A stretch of 64,000 bases of DNA from Alkalihalobacterium alkalinitrilicum (GCF_002019605.1 NZ_KV917368.1:899809-963808), one strand, 5' to 3'; shown: positions 38,969 to 48,513, numbered from the stretch's first letter. The notes: generated by a model not told the origin, from the letters alone. Program-made: numbers and translations.

Positions 38969-40141
38969 ATGAAAAAAAATCTGATCATTTTAATGTTTGT
39001 ATCATTATTTGTATTGATGGTAGCAGCTTGTAGTGGAGGTGGATCTGAACCTTCAAATTCTGAAGGGGCATCTAATGAAGGCAATGATAGTGGAGAAGCA
39101 GCAAATACAGGTGAAACAATTAAACTTCGTGTAGCGACTGGATTAAGTGAACAGCATGGTTGGTGGCAAGGATTTATGGTTCCTTGGATGGACCGCGTTG
39201 AAGAGTTAACAGACGGACAAGTTCAATTTGAAGGCTTTGCAGGTGGAGAGTTAGTTGAAGTCGTTCAGGAGCCAGATGCTTTGAAGAATGGAACGGCTGA
39301 TGTTGCGATCTTAATTCCTTTCTATCATGAAAATTTATTCCCAGCATCATCAATTACATTCTTACCAGTTAGTTTTACAGATGAGTTCATTAGTGGTGAT
39401 GCATTAAACAAATTAATGGAAAGTGATGTTGCGTTAGGTGATACTGGTAAAACTTACTATGAGTCTCATTATGGAGATAATGGATTTAAGACATGGGCGC
39501 TGAATGCTGGTGCAGTCTATTCGATTTCAACAACAGGTCATGAGTTCAATTCAGTAGATGATGTAAAAGGAATTTCTATGCGTACACCAAACCTTTTATT
39601 TGAACTTATGGCGAAAAACATGGGTGTAAACAGTGTATCGATGAATATCGTTGAAGCTTTCGACGCATTAAATCGTGGTGCATTTGAAGGGATCTTCCAT
39701 ACCGTTGCGGACTGGACAGGTGCAGGTTTCCAAGATTTATTAACATACACAATTGATGATTTATTCTTAGGGTCTTCCAACGGTGTATTTGCGATGACAC
39801 AAGAAACTTGGGATAGCTTACCAAGTAATGTACAAGATGCGATGAACCAAGCTCAGCAAGAAATGTACGAAAATGGAATTCAAGAATGGGTAACGCGTGC
39901 AGAAGAAACAAGAGCGTATAATGTTGAAGAAGCTGGCGGCCAGTTTATTTCATTCCTTGACTTACCAGAAGATGTTCAACAGCATATCACAGAAGCCAAT
40001 GTTAAAACGTGGTATGACTATATTGATTTCTTAGAAAGCAACGGCAACCCTGGTAAAGAAATTGCCATCCTATGGCGTGACCTCTTAATCGAGGCTGGTG
40101 GGGATGTACCTGATGAGTTAATGAATTTAGAAGACTATTAA
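38969..40141 (+). CDS. dctP: TRAP transporter substrate-binding lipoprotein (DctP family)
   Basis: ATG at 38969. 390 residues with a lipoprotein signal (hydrophobic LIILMFVSLFVLMVAAC, Cys21), then a Ser/Gly/Glu linker to about residue 52. The mature part shows DctP features: GMR-like SMRTPNLLFELMAKNMG (near 195) and GAFEGIFHTVADW (near 230). The conserved Arg that binds the ligand carboxylate is probably the one in SMRTP. TRAP systems mainly import organic acids. This gene starts 37 bp after E3 and is followed by a hairpin, which often allows excess production of the binding protein over the permeases. Confidence 0.9.
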   Translation: MKKNLIILMFVSLFVLMVAACSGGGSEPSNSEGASNEGNDSGEAANTGETIKLRVATGLSEQHGWWQGFMVPWMDRVEELTDGQVQFEGFAGGELVEVVQEPDALKNGTADVAILIPFYHENLFPASSITFLPVSFTDEFISGDALNKLMESDVALGDTGKTYYESHYGDNGFKTWALNAGAVYSISTTGHEFNSVDDVKGISMRTPNLLFELMAKNMGVNSVSMNIVEAFDALNRGAFEGIFHTVADWTGAGFQDLLTYTIDDLFLGSSNGVFAMTQETWDSLPSNVQDAMNQAQQEMYENGIQEWVTRAEETRAYNVEEAGGQFISFLDLPEDVQQHITEANVKTWYDYIDFLESNGNPGKEIAILWRDLLIEAGGDVPDELMNLEDY

Positions 40142-40148
40142 AATATTT

Positions 40149-40192
40149 TATCCCCGCTACACTTACTATAATAGTAAATTATGGCGGGGATA
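40149..40192 (+). terminator. Hairpin after dctP, probably a partial terminator
   Basis: TATCCCCGC / GCGGGGATA, 9-bp GC-rich stem with a 26-nt loop and no T-run. Suited to attenuation or 3' mRNA protection of the dctP message. Confidence 0.55.
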
Positions 40193-40292
40193 AATGAAAT
40201 TAATAATAAGGTTCTATAGCACCACAATACATAGTGCTAACTCGTTGAATGCCACAATATAGAATTAAACTAGGTGAAAAAAAATTAAATAA

Positions 40293-40444
40293 AGGCTGTT
40301 TTCGTAAACTGTGTTGCTTTTGGACCGTTTTTTGAAAATAAAATAGCCTTTTCTAGACAAATTCATTTGTCTGAACGGCTATTTTATTTTCAAAGCTGCT
40401 TACGGTCCAAAAGCAAATAGCAACAATTCTTGAGAAAAGAGCCT
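40293..40444. mobile_element. MITE-like 152-bp element with terminal inverted repeats and 6-bp target duplication
   Basis: The element is one long imperfect palindrome. Ends are AGGCTGTTTTCG... and ...GAGAAAAGAGCCT. Inner arms pair nearly perfectly: TTGCTTTTGGACCGT with ACGGTCCAAAAGCAA, and TTTGAAAATAAAATAGCC with GGCTATTTTATTTTCAAA. It is flanked by AAATAA on both sides (40287-40292 and 40445-40450), a likely target-site duplication. It has no coding capacity. It sits between dctP and the large permease gene. Confidence 0.7.
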
Positions 40445-40521
40445 AAATAAATGACTTAGTATCGATTCATTTTCTCAAATTGATTGAAGGTTAATAAATA
40501 AACGTTTGGTGGTGACTTAAA

Positions 40522-41838
40522 GTGGATGCTGTAGCTACTATTATCGTAGTATTAATATTATTTATTGTACTATTACTATTTGGTTTATATATTCATTCGG
40601 TTTTACTTGCTTCAGGGGTTATTGGGTTGATCCTTTTAGATGGTTTTGGAATACTAGAAGGTTTACTAGGTAATCAAGCTTATCATAGTGTTGCTACCTA
40701 TTCATTATCTACTATTCCATTATTTGTATTAATGGCCCAATTTATCTTACAGACTGATATTGTCAAAGACTACTTTAATATAGTACATCGCTTGTCACGT
40801 GGAAGTGGTAGCTTTCTAGGAGGACTAACGATTGTAGCGGGTGGATTTTTAGGAGCTGTATCAGGTTCGGGAACGGCTTCTTCTGCAGCATTGGGACAAG
40901 TTGCCGTACCTGAATTAACAAAAAAAGGATTTAGTCCAGCACTTTCTGGAGCCATTGCGGCTACGGGTGGATCTTTGTCTAGTATTATTCCTCCAAGTAT
41001 TACATTAATTATTTATGGAATTGCAACAGAAACACCGATTGGCCAATTATTTATTGGTGCTATTTTACCAGGGGTCCTAACAACTATTGTTTTTATTGTA
41101 GTAATGTACTTTTTAATGAAATCCTCTTGGAATAAGCGGAACTTAGTCCAATCAAATGACCTGACAGAAAATATAACCATTCCACTCACTCGGTTGATTA
41201 TCATTACATCCGTTGCCGTTATTATTGTTGGTGTCATTTTCGGTGGTATTTATATGGGGTTTGTTACACCTACTGAGGCGGGTGCTGTTGGGGCGTTTGT
41301 TGCTTTCCTTTGTGCTCTCGTATTAGGAAAGGTCAATAAAAGATTTGTGATGACGTCCATTCGTGAAACCGTAAAAATCTCGGTTATGGTTATGTTAATT
41401 CTTATTGGTGCGAAAGTATTCGGTCGTTTCATTTCACTATCTTTAATCCCTAGAAGATTAATAGAAGTTATCGAGCCGATAATGGCTTATCCAGCGATTG
41501 TGTTAGGTGTTCTACTAATTATTTACTTCTTCTTATTCATGTTTATAGAAGGGGCTGCTGTTATTTTAATGACAACTCCTGTTGTTATTCCGATTGTTAA
41601 TGCTTTAGGTGTTGATCCATTATGGTTTGGTGTTTTCGTTTCCGTTATTGGAACCATTGGGTTAATCACCCCACCAGTTGGTATTAGTGTTTATGCTGTA
41701 TCAGGGGCAAGTGGATTATCATCCGACTCCATATTTAGATTTACGTTAATTTTCGCCATTGTGGCGTCGATAGTCGTAGGGGGAGCGATGATTGCCTTTC
41801 CAGATCTTGCACTATGGTTACCTAACTTAATGAGATAA
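40522..41838 (+). CDS. dctM: TRAP transporter large permease (DctM family)
   Basis: GTG at 40522 with TTTGGTGGTG upstream. 438 residues, very hydrophobic, about 12 membrane helices. DctM signatures include SGSGTASSAALGQVAVPEL (near 115-133) and TGGSLSSIIPPSITLIIYG (near 148-166). Forms the sodium-coupled channel of the TRAP importer. It precedes the small subunit gene here, whereas P-Q-M is the more frequent order. The 380-bp gap from dctP contains a hairpin and the MITE-like element, so it may have its own promoter. Confidence 0.92.
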   Translation: MDAVATIIVVLILFIVLLLFGLYIHSVLLASGVIGLILLDGFGILEGLLGNQAYHSVATYSLSTIPLFVLMAQFILQTDIVKDYFNIVHRLSRGSGSFLGGLTIVAGGFLGAVSGSGTASSAALGQVAVPELTKKGFSPALSGAIAATGGSLSSIIPPSITLIIYGIATETPIGQLFIGAILPGVLTTIVFIVVMYFLMKSSWNKRNLVQSNDLTENITIPLTRLIIITSVAVIIVGVIFGGIYMGFVTPTEAGAVGAFVAFLCALVLGKVNKRFVMTSIRETVKISVMVMLILIGAKVFGRFISLSLIPRRLIEVIEPIMAYPAIVLGVLLIIYFFLFMFIEGAAVILMTTPVVIPIVNALGVDPLWFGVFVSVIGTIGLITPPVGISVYAVSGASGLSSDSIFRFTLIFAIVASIVVGGAMIAFPDLALWLPNLMR

Positions 41839-41862
41839 TTTTGCAGATGGGGTGATTTAAAA

Positions 41863-42411
41863 ATGAAAATGCTTGAGAAAATCTATAATGTTTTTCAATC
41901 TATCAAGTCTTTCGGGATTGTTATATGTGGAATTAGTATTTTTGCGATGATGTTATTCATTGTGGCGGATGTATTCAGTCGAAATTTCCTTTCTGGCTCT
42001 ATAAATGGAAGTATTGAGTTTATACAATATTACTTAATGCCTCTTGCCGTCATTCCAGGCTTAGCCCTTGTGTACGGCAGCGGTATCCTTCCGAGAATGG
42101 AGCTTTTAATCGACAAGTCTCAAGGGAAAATGAAATTTATCACGGCTAATGCTTTGTTAATCTTTGAATTTATCTTATTTGCGTTCGTGATTTACTATTC
42201 AATGAAGTTTGCGATTAGCGGTGCGGCATCTGGTTCTTCCTTTACAGCAGGTGGAAGAATCTATCCTTACTATCACATTCTGTTTGTTATCCCAGTTGCA
42301 TTTCTATTTGTAAACTTGGAAATCCTTTTCATCGTTATTCGGAATTTTCACAAGAAAAGAGGCTTTTTTAAATTTTATGCATCTGAGGAAGAACAAACAA
42401 ATACTAACTAA
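41863..42411 (+). CDS. dctQ: TRAP transporter small permease (DctQ family)
   Basis: ATG at 41863, after GATGGGGTGA. 182 residues with four predicted membrane helices (about 18-40, 55-75, 93-115, 138-160). The family segment near helix 1, FIVADVFSRNFL, is clear (DVxxRxxL-type motif), as is SIEFIQYYLMPLAVIPG. It partners the DctM protein encoded 24 bp upstream. The C-terminus is short and charged, facing the cytoplasm. Confidence 0.88.
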   Translation: MKMLEKIYNVFQSIKSFGIVICGISIFAMMLFIVADVFSRNFLSGSINGSIEFIQYYLMPLAVIPGLALVYGSGILPRMELLIDKSQGKMKFITANALLIFEFILFAFVIYYSMKFAISGAASGSSFTAGGRIYPYYHILFVIPVAFLFVNLEILFIVIRNFHKKRGFFKFYASEEEQTNTN

Positions 42412-42432
42412 TTTAAAGGTGAGGTGTGAAAA

Positions 42433-43428
42433 ATGAAAGTATTTTATCATCGTGTAACGAATCGAGACCAGGTAGGTTCTTATGAAGAAATCGAGGACCC
42501 TAGAATCGGCGAAAATGAAGTGAAAGTGAAATTAAAATATGCTGGTTTAAATCACCGTGATTTATTCGTATTAGGAAGACAGAACGAAGGAGATCCACCA
42601 CTTATCATAGGGTCAGATGGTGCTGGTGTAATAGAAGAAATTGGTACTGACGTTAAGGGGTTTAAAGTTGGAGATGAAGTGGTTATCAATCCAAGCTTGA
42701 GATGGAAAGAAAAAAGTGATGGGGCTCCACAAGGTTTTGAAATATTAGGTGGAAACCATACGGGTACTCTCGCACAAAAAATCGTCATTTCCTCAGAAAA
42801 TATAGAATTAAAGCCAGCCCATTTAAGTTGGGCGGAAGCAGGAGTGCTTCCTTTATCCGCTTTGACTGCTTATCGTGCCCTAATAACAAAAGCGAATATT
42901 CAACCAAATGAAACTGTATTCTTGCCAGGAATCGGAAGTGGAACCATAACGTTTGTATTACTTTTTGCAAAAGCTCTAGGTAACCGAGTAGTTGTTAGCT
43001 CCAGATCAGAAGCGAAACTCGAAATGGCGAAAAAGCTTGGTGCAGATGTTACGATTAATTCAAACACAGACTGGGAAGAAGAACTTAAAGAAGAAAAAAT
43101 TAATGTTGTCATTGAAAGTATTGGCGAAGCAACATTCAATAAATCATTAGAACTCCTTGAAGATGGTGGAAGACTTGCAAGTTTCGGGGGAACTTCAGGA
43201 TATAATTTAAATGTTAATCTTTTTGAAATTTTTTATCGACAAATTTCAATTTTAGGAACGACAATGGGAAGTCAAGATGAATTCAAAGAGATGTTGAAAT
43301 TTGTAGAAAAACACAAAGTAAAACCAGTCATCGATCAAGTGTTCCCAATAACAGAAACAGCAGAAGCTTTAAAACGTATAGACGAAGCAATACAATTCGG
43401 TAAAATTGGGATTGAAATTGAAGATTAA
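42433..43428 (+). CDS. MDR-family oxidoreductase (quinone oxidoreductase-like)
   Basis: ATG at 42433 with AAAGGTGAGG upstream, 21 bp after dctQ. 331 residues, medium-chain dehydrogenase/reductase fold with the N-terminal NHRDLFVLGRQN, IIGSDGAGVIEEIG (near 57-70) and NAD(P) loop LPGIGSGTITFVL (near 160). The structural-zinc cysteine cluster is missing and there is no GHE motif (GSDGAG instead), so it is probably a zinc-independent NADPH-dependent enone or quinone reductase, not an alcohol dehydrogenase. It is the last gene of the operon, followed by a terminator. Confidence 0.85.
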   Translation: MKVFYHRVTNRDQVGSYEEIEDPRIGENEVKVKLKYAGLNHRDLFVLGRQNEGDPPLIIGSDGAGVIEEIGTDVKGFKVGDEVVINPSLRWKEKSDGAPQGFEILGGNHTGTLAQKIVISSENIELKPAHLSWAEAGVLPLSALTAYRALITKANIQPNETVFLPGIGSGTITFVLLFAKALGNRVVVSSRSEAKLEMAKKLGADVTINSNTDWEEELKEEKINVVIESIGEATFNKSLELLEDGGRLASFGGTSGYNLNVNLFEIFYRQISILGTTMGSQDEFKEMLKFVEKHKVKPVIDQVFPITETAEALKRIDEAIQFGKIGIEIED

Positions 43429-43449
43429 GCAACTATATATGAGAGATAT

Positions 43450-43490
43450 AAGTCCTAATGTGAAGAATATTCCCTTTACATTAGGACTTT
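43450..43490 (+). terminator. Terminator of the second catabolic operon
   Basis: AAGTCCTAATGT / ACATTAGGACTTT, 12-bp stem with 16-nt loop; a short T-run follows. Lies before the convergent regulator gene ending at 43601. Confidence 0.75.
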
Positions 43491-43600
43491 GATTAATGGT
43501 ATGACAAATAATTAAAAATAGAAAGCTTCTTAATAGAAAGAGGTAAAGAAATCACGAGATATTAAAGAACAGGCCCGCACTATCTATCGGTAATCTTCAA

Positions 43601-45394
43601 CTACCTTCTTCTCTTATACCATACCTTACTATAATTAATTCCTCCAGTTTGAAATAAGTTGATTCCTTCCATTGACTTTTTTTCGTTATAAAATAATTGA
43701 AAGGTATTGTGGTGGATTAATAGTACTTTGTTACTGTCGATTAAATGTTGTTCAATGGCAAGGATGGCTTTGAGCTGGTCTTCCCGTTTAGGGATCGTTG
43801 TGATTTGGTCTAATTTGGAAAATAGGTCTTGTTGTTCTTTTTCAGCCATCGTGTTGCATATAAAACCTAGCGGACTACTAAATATGCGGGTAAGTGAAAG
43901 GACAATATCTTCTTCCACGATAACGCCAACCAAAATGATATCGGCTGTATTACGATGTTGTTCCATCAGGAGATCCGAAATCGACATGGATTGTACTTCT
44001 AAGTGAATGCCATAAACTCTACAAAAACTTATGATTTTTTCAACTAGAGGGTCTTTTTTCTTTTCTATATCCACATAGGGGACAACCAAGTTTAAGACTT
44101 CCCCTTGATAGTCTGCTTCGGTTAATAACTGTTCAATCATGTTAGTATCATAAAGGGGAGGGCCGGCTCCTAGCTCAGAATGTTGTTCATATAAAAAGTG
44201 ATAAGCAGGTCGTGTCAGTTCATCTGTTGCATGATTCTTACAATTCCAAATAATTCGATATAATGCCTTTTTAATCGCGGGGTGGTTGTGTATGCCAGGT
44301 TTGCTTGTATTAATTGATAAGTAGGAGGCACCGTTGGGAGTTTGATAAATTGGTTTCCAATGGGCACCTTCATGATACATATCAGGATAACTAAATAAAA
44401 GTGAGTCGGTTTGGTAGTTTTGATTGACGTAAATCAATTCAATTCGGTCAATATGTGGCCTCATTTGAAAATAGTGCTCATGAGCGACGAGAATAATTCT
44501 TTCTTCACTCCATTTGAGTACTTTATAAGGACCCGTACCAATAGGAGTATTTTTTTCAAGCACGTATTCTTTCCACTCTTTAGGTAAGATTGAGGTTCGC
44601 CTACTACATAGTTCATTTAATAATAAATAGTTAGGTTGGTTTAGTGTAATTTTTAGTGCGTATTTATTGATCACAGTGATTTCTTTATAATGGACCGATT
44701 CATTCCTATCTTTATAATCATTTGTTTCACTTAAATGTTCGATCGTAAATTTTACGTCGTGGGCATCTACACATCTCCCATGATGAAAGTAAACCCCTTT
44801 TCTTATATATAAAAACCACTCGGTTCCGTCCTCAGAATGTTCCCAATGAAAGCAAATATGAGGTTGAATGCTTTGAGATTCATAGTCAAACGTAAACAAA
44901 GAATCAAAAAGGTGTTGCGTGATCTCATGCTCTTGTCTCGTAAGACTTTTTAACGGATCTATACTCTTCACTTTTTGCCGAATGGGACATCTTAATACAT
45001 CAATTTCAGCTTGACTATTCTGTTCCTGCTCTAACGATAATCCAAAATAACCTTCTAAAAAATGTTCCAATTCCTCTTGAATATGTAAATCATATTTATT
45101 GAGCTTCTCGATGACTTCTGTATATTTCCCTTGTTGAATTAAATCTTTAACGAGAAAATGCTCCATTTCTGATTTCGAATACAAGAAGGTGAGCAATGGT
45201 TTCTTTCCTCGCCCTTTAAATACTTCCCAAGTAATCCATCCTAGTTCCTTCATATTTTTCATAATAAGCTTTGCATTCCGTTCCGAGCAAGCTAACAAAT
45301 CAGCCACTTCGTGGATGGTTAGATTGAAGGGGTAACATTCAGAAAATACAGAATATTTAACGCGCAATATTAAGTAATGTTCTTCTAGCCTCAT
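43601..45394 (-). CDS. SgrR-like regulator: N-terminal HTH plus periplasmic-binding-protein-like domain
   Basis: ATG at 45394 (MRLEEHYLIL) chosen, with TGGAGG upstream on the minus strand; the frame upstream lacks a binding site. 597 residues. Residues 1-75 form a winged helix (TIHEVADLLACSERNAKLIMKNMKELGWI). Residues about 170-540 resemble the oligopeptide-binding SBP_bac_5 fold (RKGVYFHHGRCVDAHDVKFTIEHL; GTGPYKVLKW), without a signal peptide, so it is cytoplasmic. This is the SgrR layout: a sugar- or peptide-sensing activator. It is convergent with the TRAP/acyl-CoA operon and divergent from a small ORF at 45510. Target unknown. Confidence 0.85.
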   Translation of the reverse strand: MRLEEHYLILRVKYSVFSECYPFNLTIHEVADLLACSERNAKLIMKNMKELGWITWEVFKGRGKKPLLTFLYSKSEMEHFLVKDLIQQGKYTEVIEKLNKYDLHIQEELEHFLEGYFGLSLEQEQNSQAEIDVLRCPIRQKVKSIDPLKSLTRQEHEITQHLFDSLFTFDYESQSIQPHICFHWEHSEDGTEWFLYIRKGVYFHHGRCVDAHDVKFTIEHLSETNDYKDRNESVHYKEITVINKYALKITLNQPNYLLLNELCSRRTSILPKEWKEYVLEKNTPIGTGPYKVLKWSEERIILVAHEHYFQMRPHIDRIELIYVNQNYQTDSLLFSYPDMYHEGAHWKPIYQTPNGASYLSINTSKPGIHNHPAIKKALYRIIWNCKNHATDELTRPAYHFLYEQHSELGAGPPLYDTNMIEQLLTEADYQGEVLNLVVPYVDIEKKKDPLVEKIISFCRVYGIHLEVQSMSISDLLMEQHRNTADIILVGVIVEEDIVLSLTRIFSSPLGFICNTMAEKEQQDLFSKLDQITTIPKREDQLKAILAIEQHLIDSNKVLLIHHNTFQLFYNEKKSMEGINLFQTGGINYSKVWYKRRR

Positions 45395-45509
45395 AATATC
45401 CTCCAGAAAAAACGTGATAATAATAATTTTTATTTTACACTTTTTAGCTAAATATTGGAATCTTATAATAAGGGTAAGGTTATAATTAGAAAATGTTGGA
45501 GGGATTTCT

Positions 45510-45677
45510 ATGATGCACCATTTTACAGTTGAGTCCAAAGTGAATGAACATAAACATAGAGTGAATCAAATAAATAAAAATTCTTGGAGAAACAATGAAA
45601 TATCTAAACGCCGAAGTTCAACGTCGCAACCATTCATGAAAATCGCACTTGCAGCACTTTTGAATAAAAAAATATAA
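45510..45677 (+). CDS. Possible 55-aa small protein divergent from the SgrR-like gene
   Basis: ATG at 45510 with TTGGAGGGA upstream, a strong ribosome binding site. The product is basic and His/Asn-rich at the start (MMHHFTVESKVNEHKHRVNQ) and ends with a short hydrophobic stretch, FMKIALAALLNKKI. I do not recognise it. It could be the 5' end of a decayed gene, since the DNA downstream (45678-46499) looks degenerate. Divergence from an SgrR-like regulator, as SgrT is in enterobacteria, makes it worth a look, but no sequence link to SgrT is visible. Confidence 0.45.
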   Translation: MMHHFTVESKVNEHKHRVNQINKNSWRNNEISKRRSSTSQPFMKIALAALLNKKI

Positions 45678-46211
45678 TGAGGACGCAAAAGAAAGTTCAA
45701 CCGATTAGATATGACAAGATAGATGCCCAAATGCTTTATGGAAAACAGAACATGCACAATTGAAAGAGAAGATAGTCTTAGGTTACCTTTTCGATATCAG
45801 TACGGTTGCATTTATGTGGATTGTGATGTGAAGGAAAAGGTACCAACATATTTGTAATAAGAAGAGCTATTATTAGTATAAGGACGTCGTTGCTTCCATT
45901 GAGGAAAAATTAGACTAATCTGGTTTGATTCCAAAGAATAAGGAGGCTGCTTTATTCTTTGGGATTGTATACTGAATTGGTGAGGTGCTTCAACGCGAAG
46001 CAGCATATCACCCTATTTTACGAAGTGAGTTTTAGTCCAATGGCAGACTTTAAAAAAAACTCAATAAAAAATATTCTTTCTAGTCCTTTCGTTCTGTAAA
46101 TATAGATAGAAGCATCTATTCTCTTATTTCATTTATCGTTAACCCAATTTCCGCAGGTTCTGCTTGGTTTTATGATTCGATCTGTTTTTTATTTAAGGAA
46201 CACTCCTATCA

Positions 46212-46340
46212 TTAGGAAGCAATAAAAAGAGGATGTTTAGCGTTAGGTTTAGTAACATAGCGTACCTGTTGTCCTTTTGCATCTGGAAACTTATTCATTT
46301 TATGAAAATAAAGAATTGTAGGTTCGTAGCCTCCTAGCAA
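46212..46340 (-). pseudogene. Remnant of an unidentified gene
   Basis: A 42-codon open end on the minus strand (GGYEPTILYFHKMNKFPDAK ... PLFIAS) is preceded by an in-frame TAG and has no start signal. It reads like a real protein C-terminus. The surrounding 45678-46499 contains no other coding signal I can support. Confidence 0.35.
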
Positions 46341-46499
46341 CTATTAATTAAAACTTAATCGAGATCGAAACGTTTGGGTGTAGGGAATAACCCAAGCGTT
46401 TTAGTAATGCTAATGTTCTCTTACCCCCTTTAATCTATTAGGAGAATGGATATTGTGTAATGACTATGATAGAATTTTGAATAAAAAGGAAGAGTTACA

Positions 46500-47615
46500 G
46501 TGGAACCTTATAACCTAACCTTAACGAAAAATTTACGTCATGAATTACATATGCATCCAGAGCTTTCTAACGAAGAGGTATGGACGAAGCAGCGTTTGAT
46601 AGATTTTCTTAAAGACCATACACACCTAGAAATTGTAGACAAAGGGAAATGGTTTTATGCCATTCATTGGGCAAAGGAGGCTAAAAAGAACATTGCATTT
46701 CGTGCAGATCTTGATGCACTTCCGATTGCGGAAACGATAGATGTTCCTCACGCCTCAAAGTTCTCAGGAGTTTCTCACAAATGTGGGCATGATGGTCACT
46801 CGGCATGCCTTGCTGGGTTTGCCCTTGAAATCGACCAGAAGGGGTCTGATAAAAATATCTTCTTCTTGTTTCAGCATGCAGAGGAAACAGGGGATGGGGC
46901 GGCTCAGTGCGTTTCTTTAGTTAAGGAAAATCATATTGAAGAAATTTATGCTTTTCATAATATGAGCGGAATGGCTCTTAACACCGTACATGTCATTGAT
47001 GGAACGGCTCACTGCGCATCCAAGGGAATGTCGATACATATGGAAGGTACGCCAGCACATGCAAGTCAGCCTGAGGATGGAGTCAATCCATCATTTGCCA
47101 TGGCAAAGATTATTCAAGCAATCCCTGAGTTTACTTCACGTGAGAAAAATAACGGGGAGGTACTATGCACCGTCGTTCAAGTAGATATTGGTGAAAGAGC
47201 GTTTGGAGTTTCAGCAAGCAAAGGAAACTTACTTTTAACCATTCGCGCATTTTATGAAGAAGAGTTAGATCAGCTCCAGAAAAATTTTGAAAATTTTTCT
47301 CTAGAACTCTCTGCACAGTATGGGTTGAAGACGAGTTTTTCTTACAATGATACCTTTCCTGAAACTGTGAATCATAAAGAAAGCTCAGACAAAATTCGTT
47401 ATGCCTGTCAAAAGAAAGGGCTTCAGCTTGGTGAAATGAAGGAAGCCTTTCGTGCATCAGAAGACTTTGGTCATTATTTAAAAGAGACAAAGGGAGCGAT
47501 TTGTTACATCGGAAACGGAGAGGATTACCCTCCGATTCATACTGTGGAATATGACTTCCGTGATGAGATGATCGAGACTGCGGTTGAACTTTTTAAAGGA
47601 TTGGCTGAATTATAG
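46500..47615 (+). CDS. M20 family amidohydrolase / peptidase
   Basis: GTG at 46500 with AAGGAAGAG upstream. 371 residues. Metal-site motifs of the M20D amidohydrolases are present: RADLDALPI (near 74), HKCGHDGHSACLAGF (near 98-112), FQHAEETGDGA (near 124-134), and a late HTVEYDFRD (near 348) carrying the last His ligand. It resembles N-acyl-amino-acid and hippurate hydrolases, which release an amino acid from its acyl group. Monocistronic; substrate not predictable. Confidence 0.88.
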   Translation: MEPYNLTLTKNLRHELHMHPELSNEEVWTKQRLIDFLKDHTHLEIVDKGKWFYAIHWAKEAKKNIAFRADLDALPIAETIDVPHASKFSGVSHKCGHDGHSACLAGFALEIDQKGSDKNIFFLFQHAEETGDGAAQCVSLVKENHIEEIYAFHNMSGMALNTVHVIDGTAHCASKGMSIHMEGTPAHASQPEDGVNPSFAMAKIIQAIPEFTSREKNNGEVLCTVVQVDIGERAFGVSASKGNLLLTIRAFYEEELDQLQKNFENFSLELSAQYGLKTSFSYNDTFPETVNHKESSDKIRYACQKKGLQLGEMKEAFRASEDFGHYLKETKGAICYIGNGEDYPPIHTVEYDFRDEMIETAVELFKGLAEL

Positions 47616-47688
47616 TCCCATTGATGGAGAGGAGAAGGGGCTGTCGTAAAATTAAATTTTTGAAGACAGCGACCTTTCTTTTTACGTA

Positions 47689-48399
47689 TTAGTCTTTTTT
47701 CGTATGATCTTCTAATTTGAAGTTAAAGTGGCATACTCCTTCTTTTAAAATATATTGATCATGTTCCACTTCAAAATTTGGGTTATACCCTTTGGCTACG
47801 GCTGGATCAATCATCTGACAATATAAAATTCCATATTCATGCATGTTATCATCCGCCCATTGCTGACCAAAAGGACATTTCGTAAATGTCTGTTCAATTA
47901 ATTGTGGTTTGAAGATGTTTTCAAACTCAAACAGATTGCTACGACCCATATCATAGTTTGATAGATAATTTTCAATCGTATTCGGCATACCAAGGTGAGC
48001 GGCTCTTTGAACAATTCCTTTTCCACGTTCTTCTCCAAACGTTCGAACACCTTCTTTGATTGCCTCTTTACCTTCTTCACCGTAGACATCTACAACAACT
48101 TTAGTGACTTGAGCAAATAATTTAGCCATTAAACCATAAATTGTTATTTCGGAATATTTATTGGCGCGATCAAAGTCCTTTGGAATGTAATCACTTAACA
48201 CGTGATCTTCACCTTCACGTGAAGCTAGTACAGCAATATCGTGTGCCTCTTTATATCCGAAATTTTCAAGGCCTTTTTGAAGTAACTTTTTCCCTTCTGT
48301 ATCAAAAGAGGAAGTAACAGACTTCTCTATATGACTAAACAGCTTAGCTGTAATTCTATACATCGATAAAGGTGGTAATGGAGTCTTGTTAGATAACAT
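47689..48399 (-). CDS. L-2-amino-thiazoline-4-carboxylic acid (ATC) hydrolase family protein
   Basis: ATG at 48399 with GAGGAGATAATTT upstream. 236 residues, soluble. The C-terminal half carries the family pattern: FGEERGKGIVQRAAHLG (near 115), CPFGQQWAD (near 174), YCQMIDPAVAKGYNPNF (near 192) and CHFNFKLE at the end. ATC hydrolases open thiazoline rings in L-cysteine production from ATC; most family members are uncharacterised, so the activity is not certain. It faces the M20 gene; the two stops are separated by a small inverted repeat (GCTGTC...GACAGC, 47640-47670). Confidence 0.75.
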   Translation of the reverse strand: MLSNKTPLPPLSMYRITAKLFSHIEKSVTSSFDTEGKKLLQKGLENFGYKEAHDIAVLASREGEDHVLSDYIPKDFDRANKYSEITIYGLMAKLFAQVTKVVVDVYGEEGKEAIKEGVRTFGEERGKGIVQRAAHLGMPNTIENYLSNYDMGRSNLFEFENIFKPQLIEQTFTKCPFGQQWADDNMHEYGILYCQMIDPAVAKGYNPNFEVEHDQYILKEGVCHFNFKLEDHTKKD

Positions 48400-48513
48400 A
48401 AATTATCTCCTCATTTTTATTTTCTACTACTATTTATGTTGTTTGTTCTGTTTCAATATAAATTATTTCGTTCAAAACGCCAGTTGAAGCCCCTAACTTT
48501 CTCCACTTAAAAG

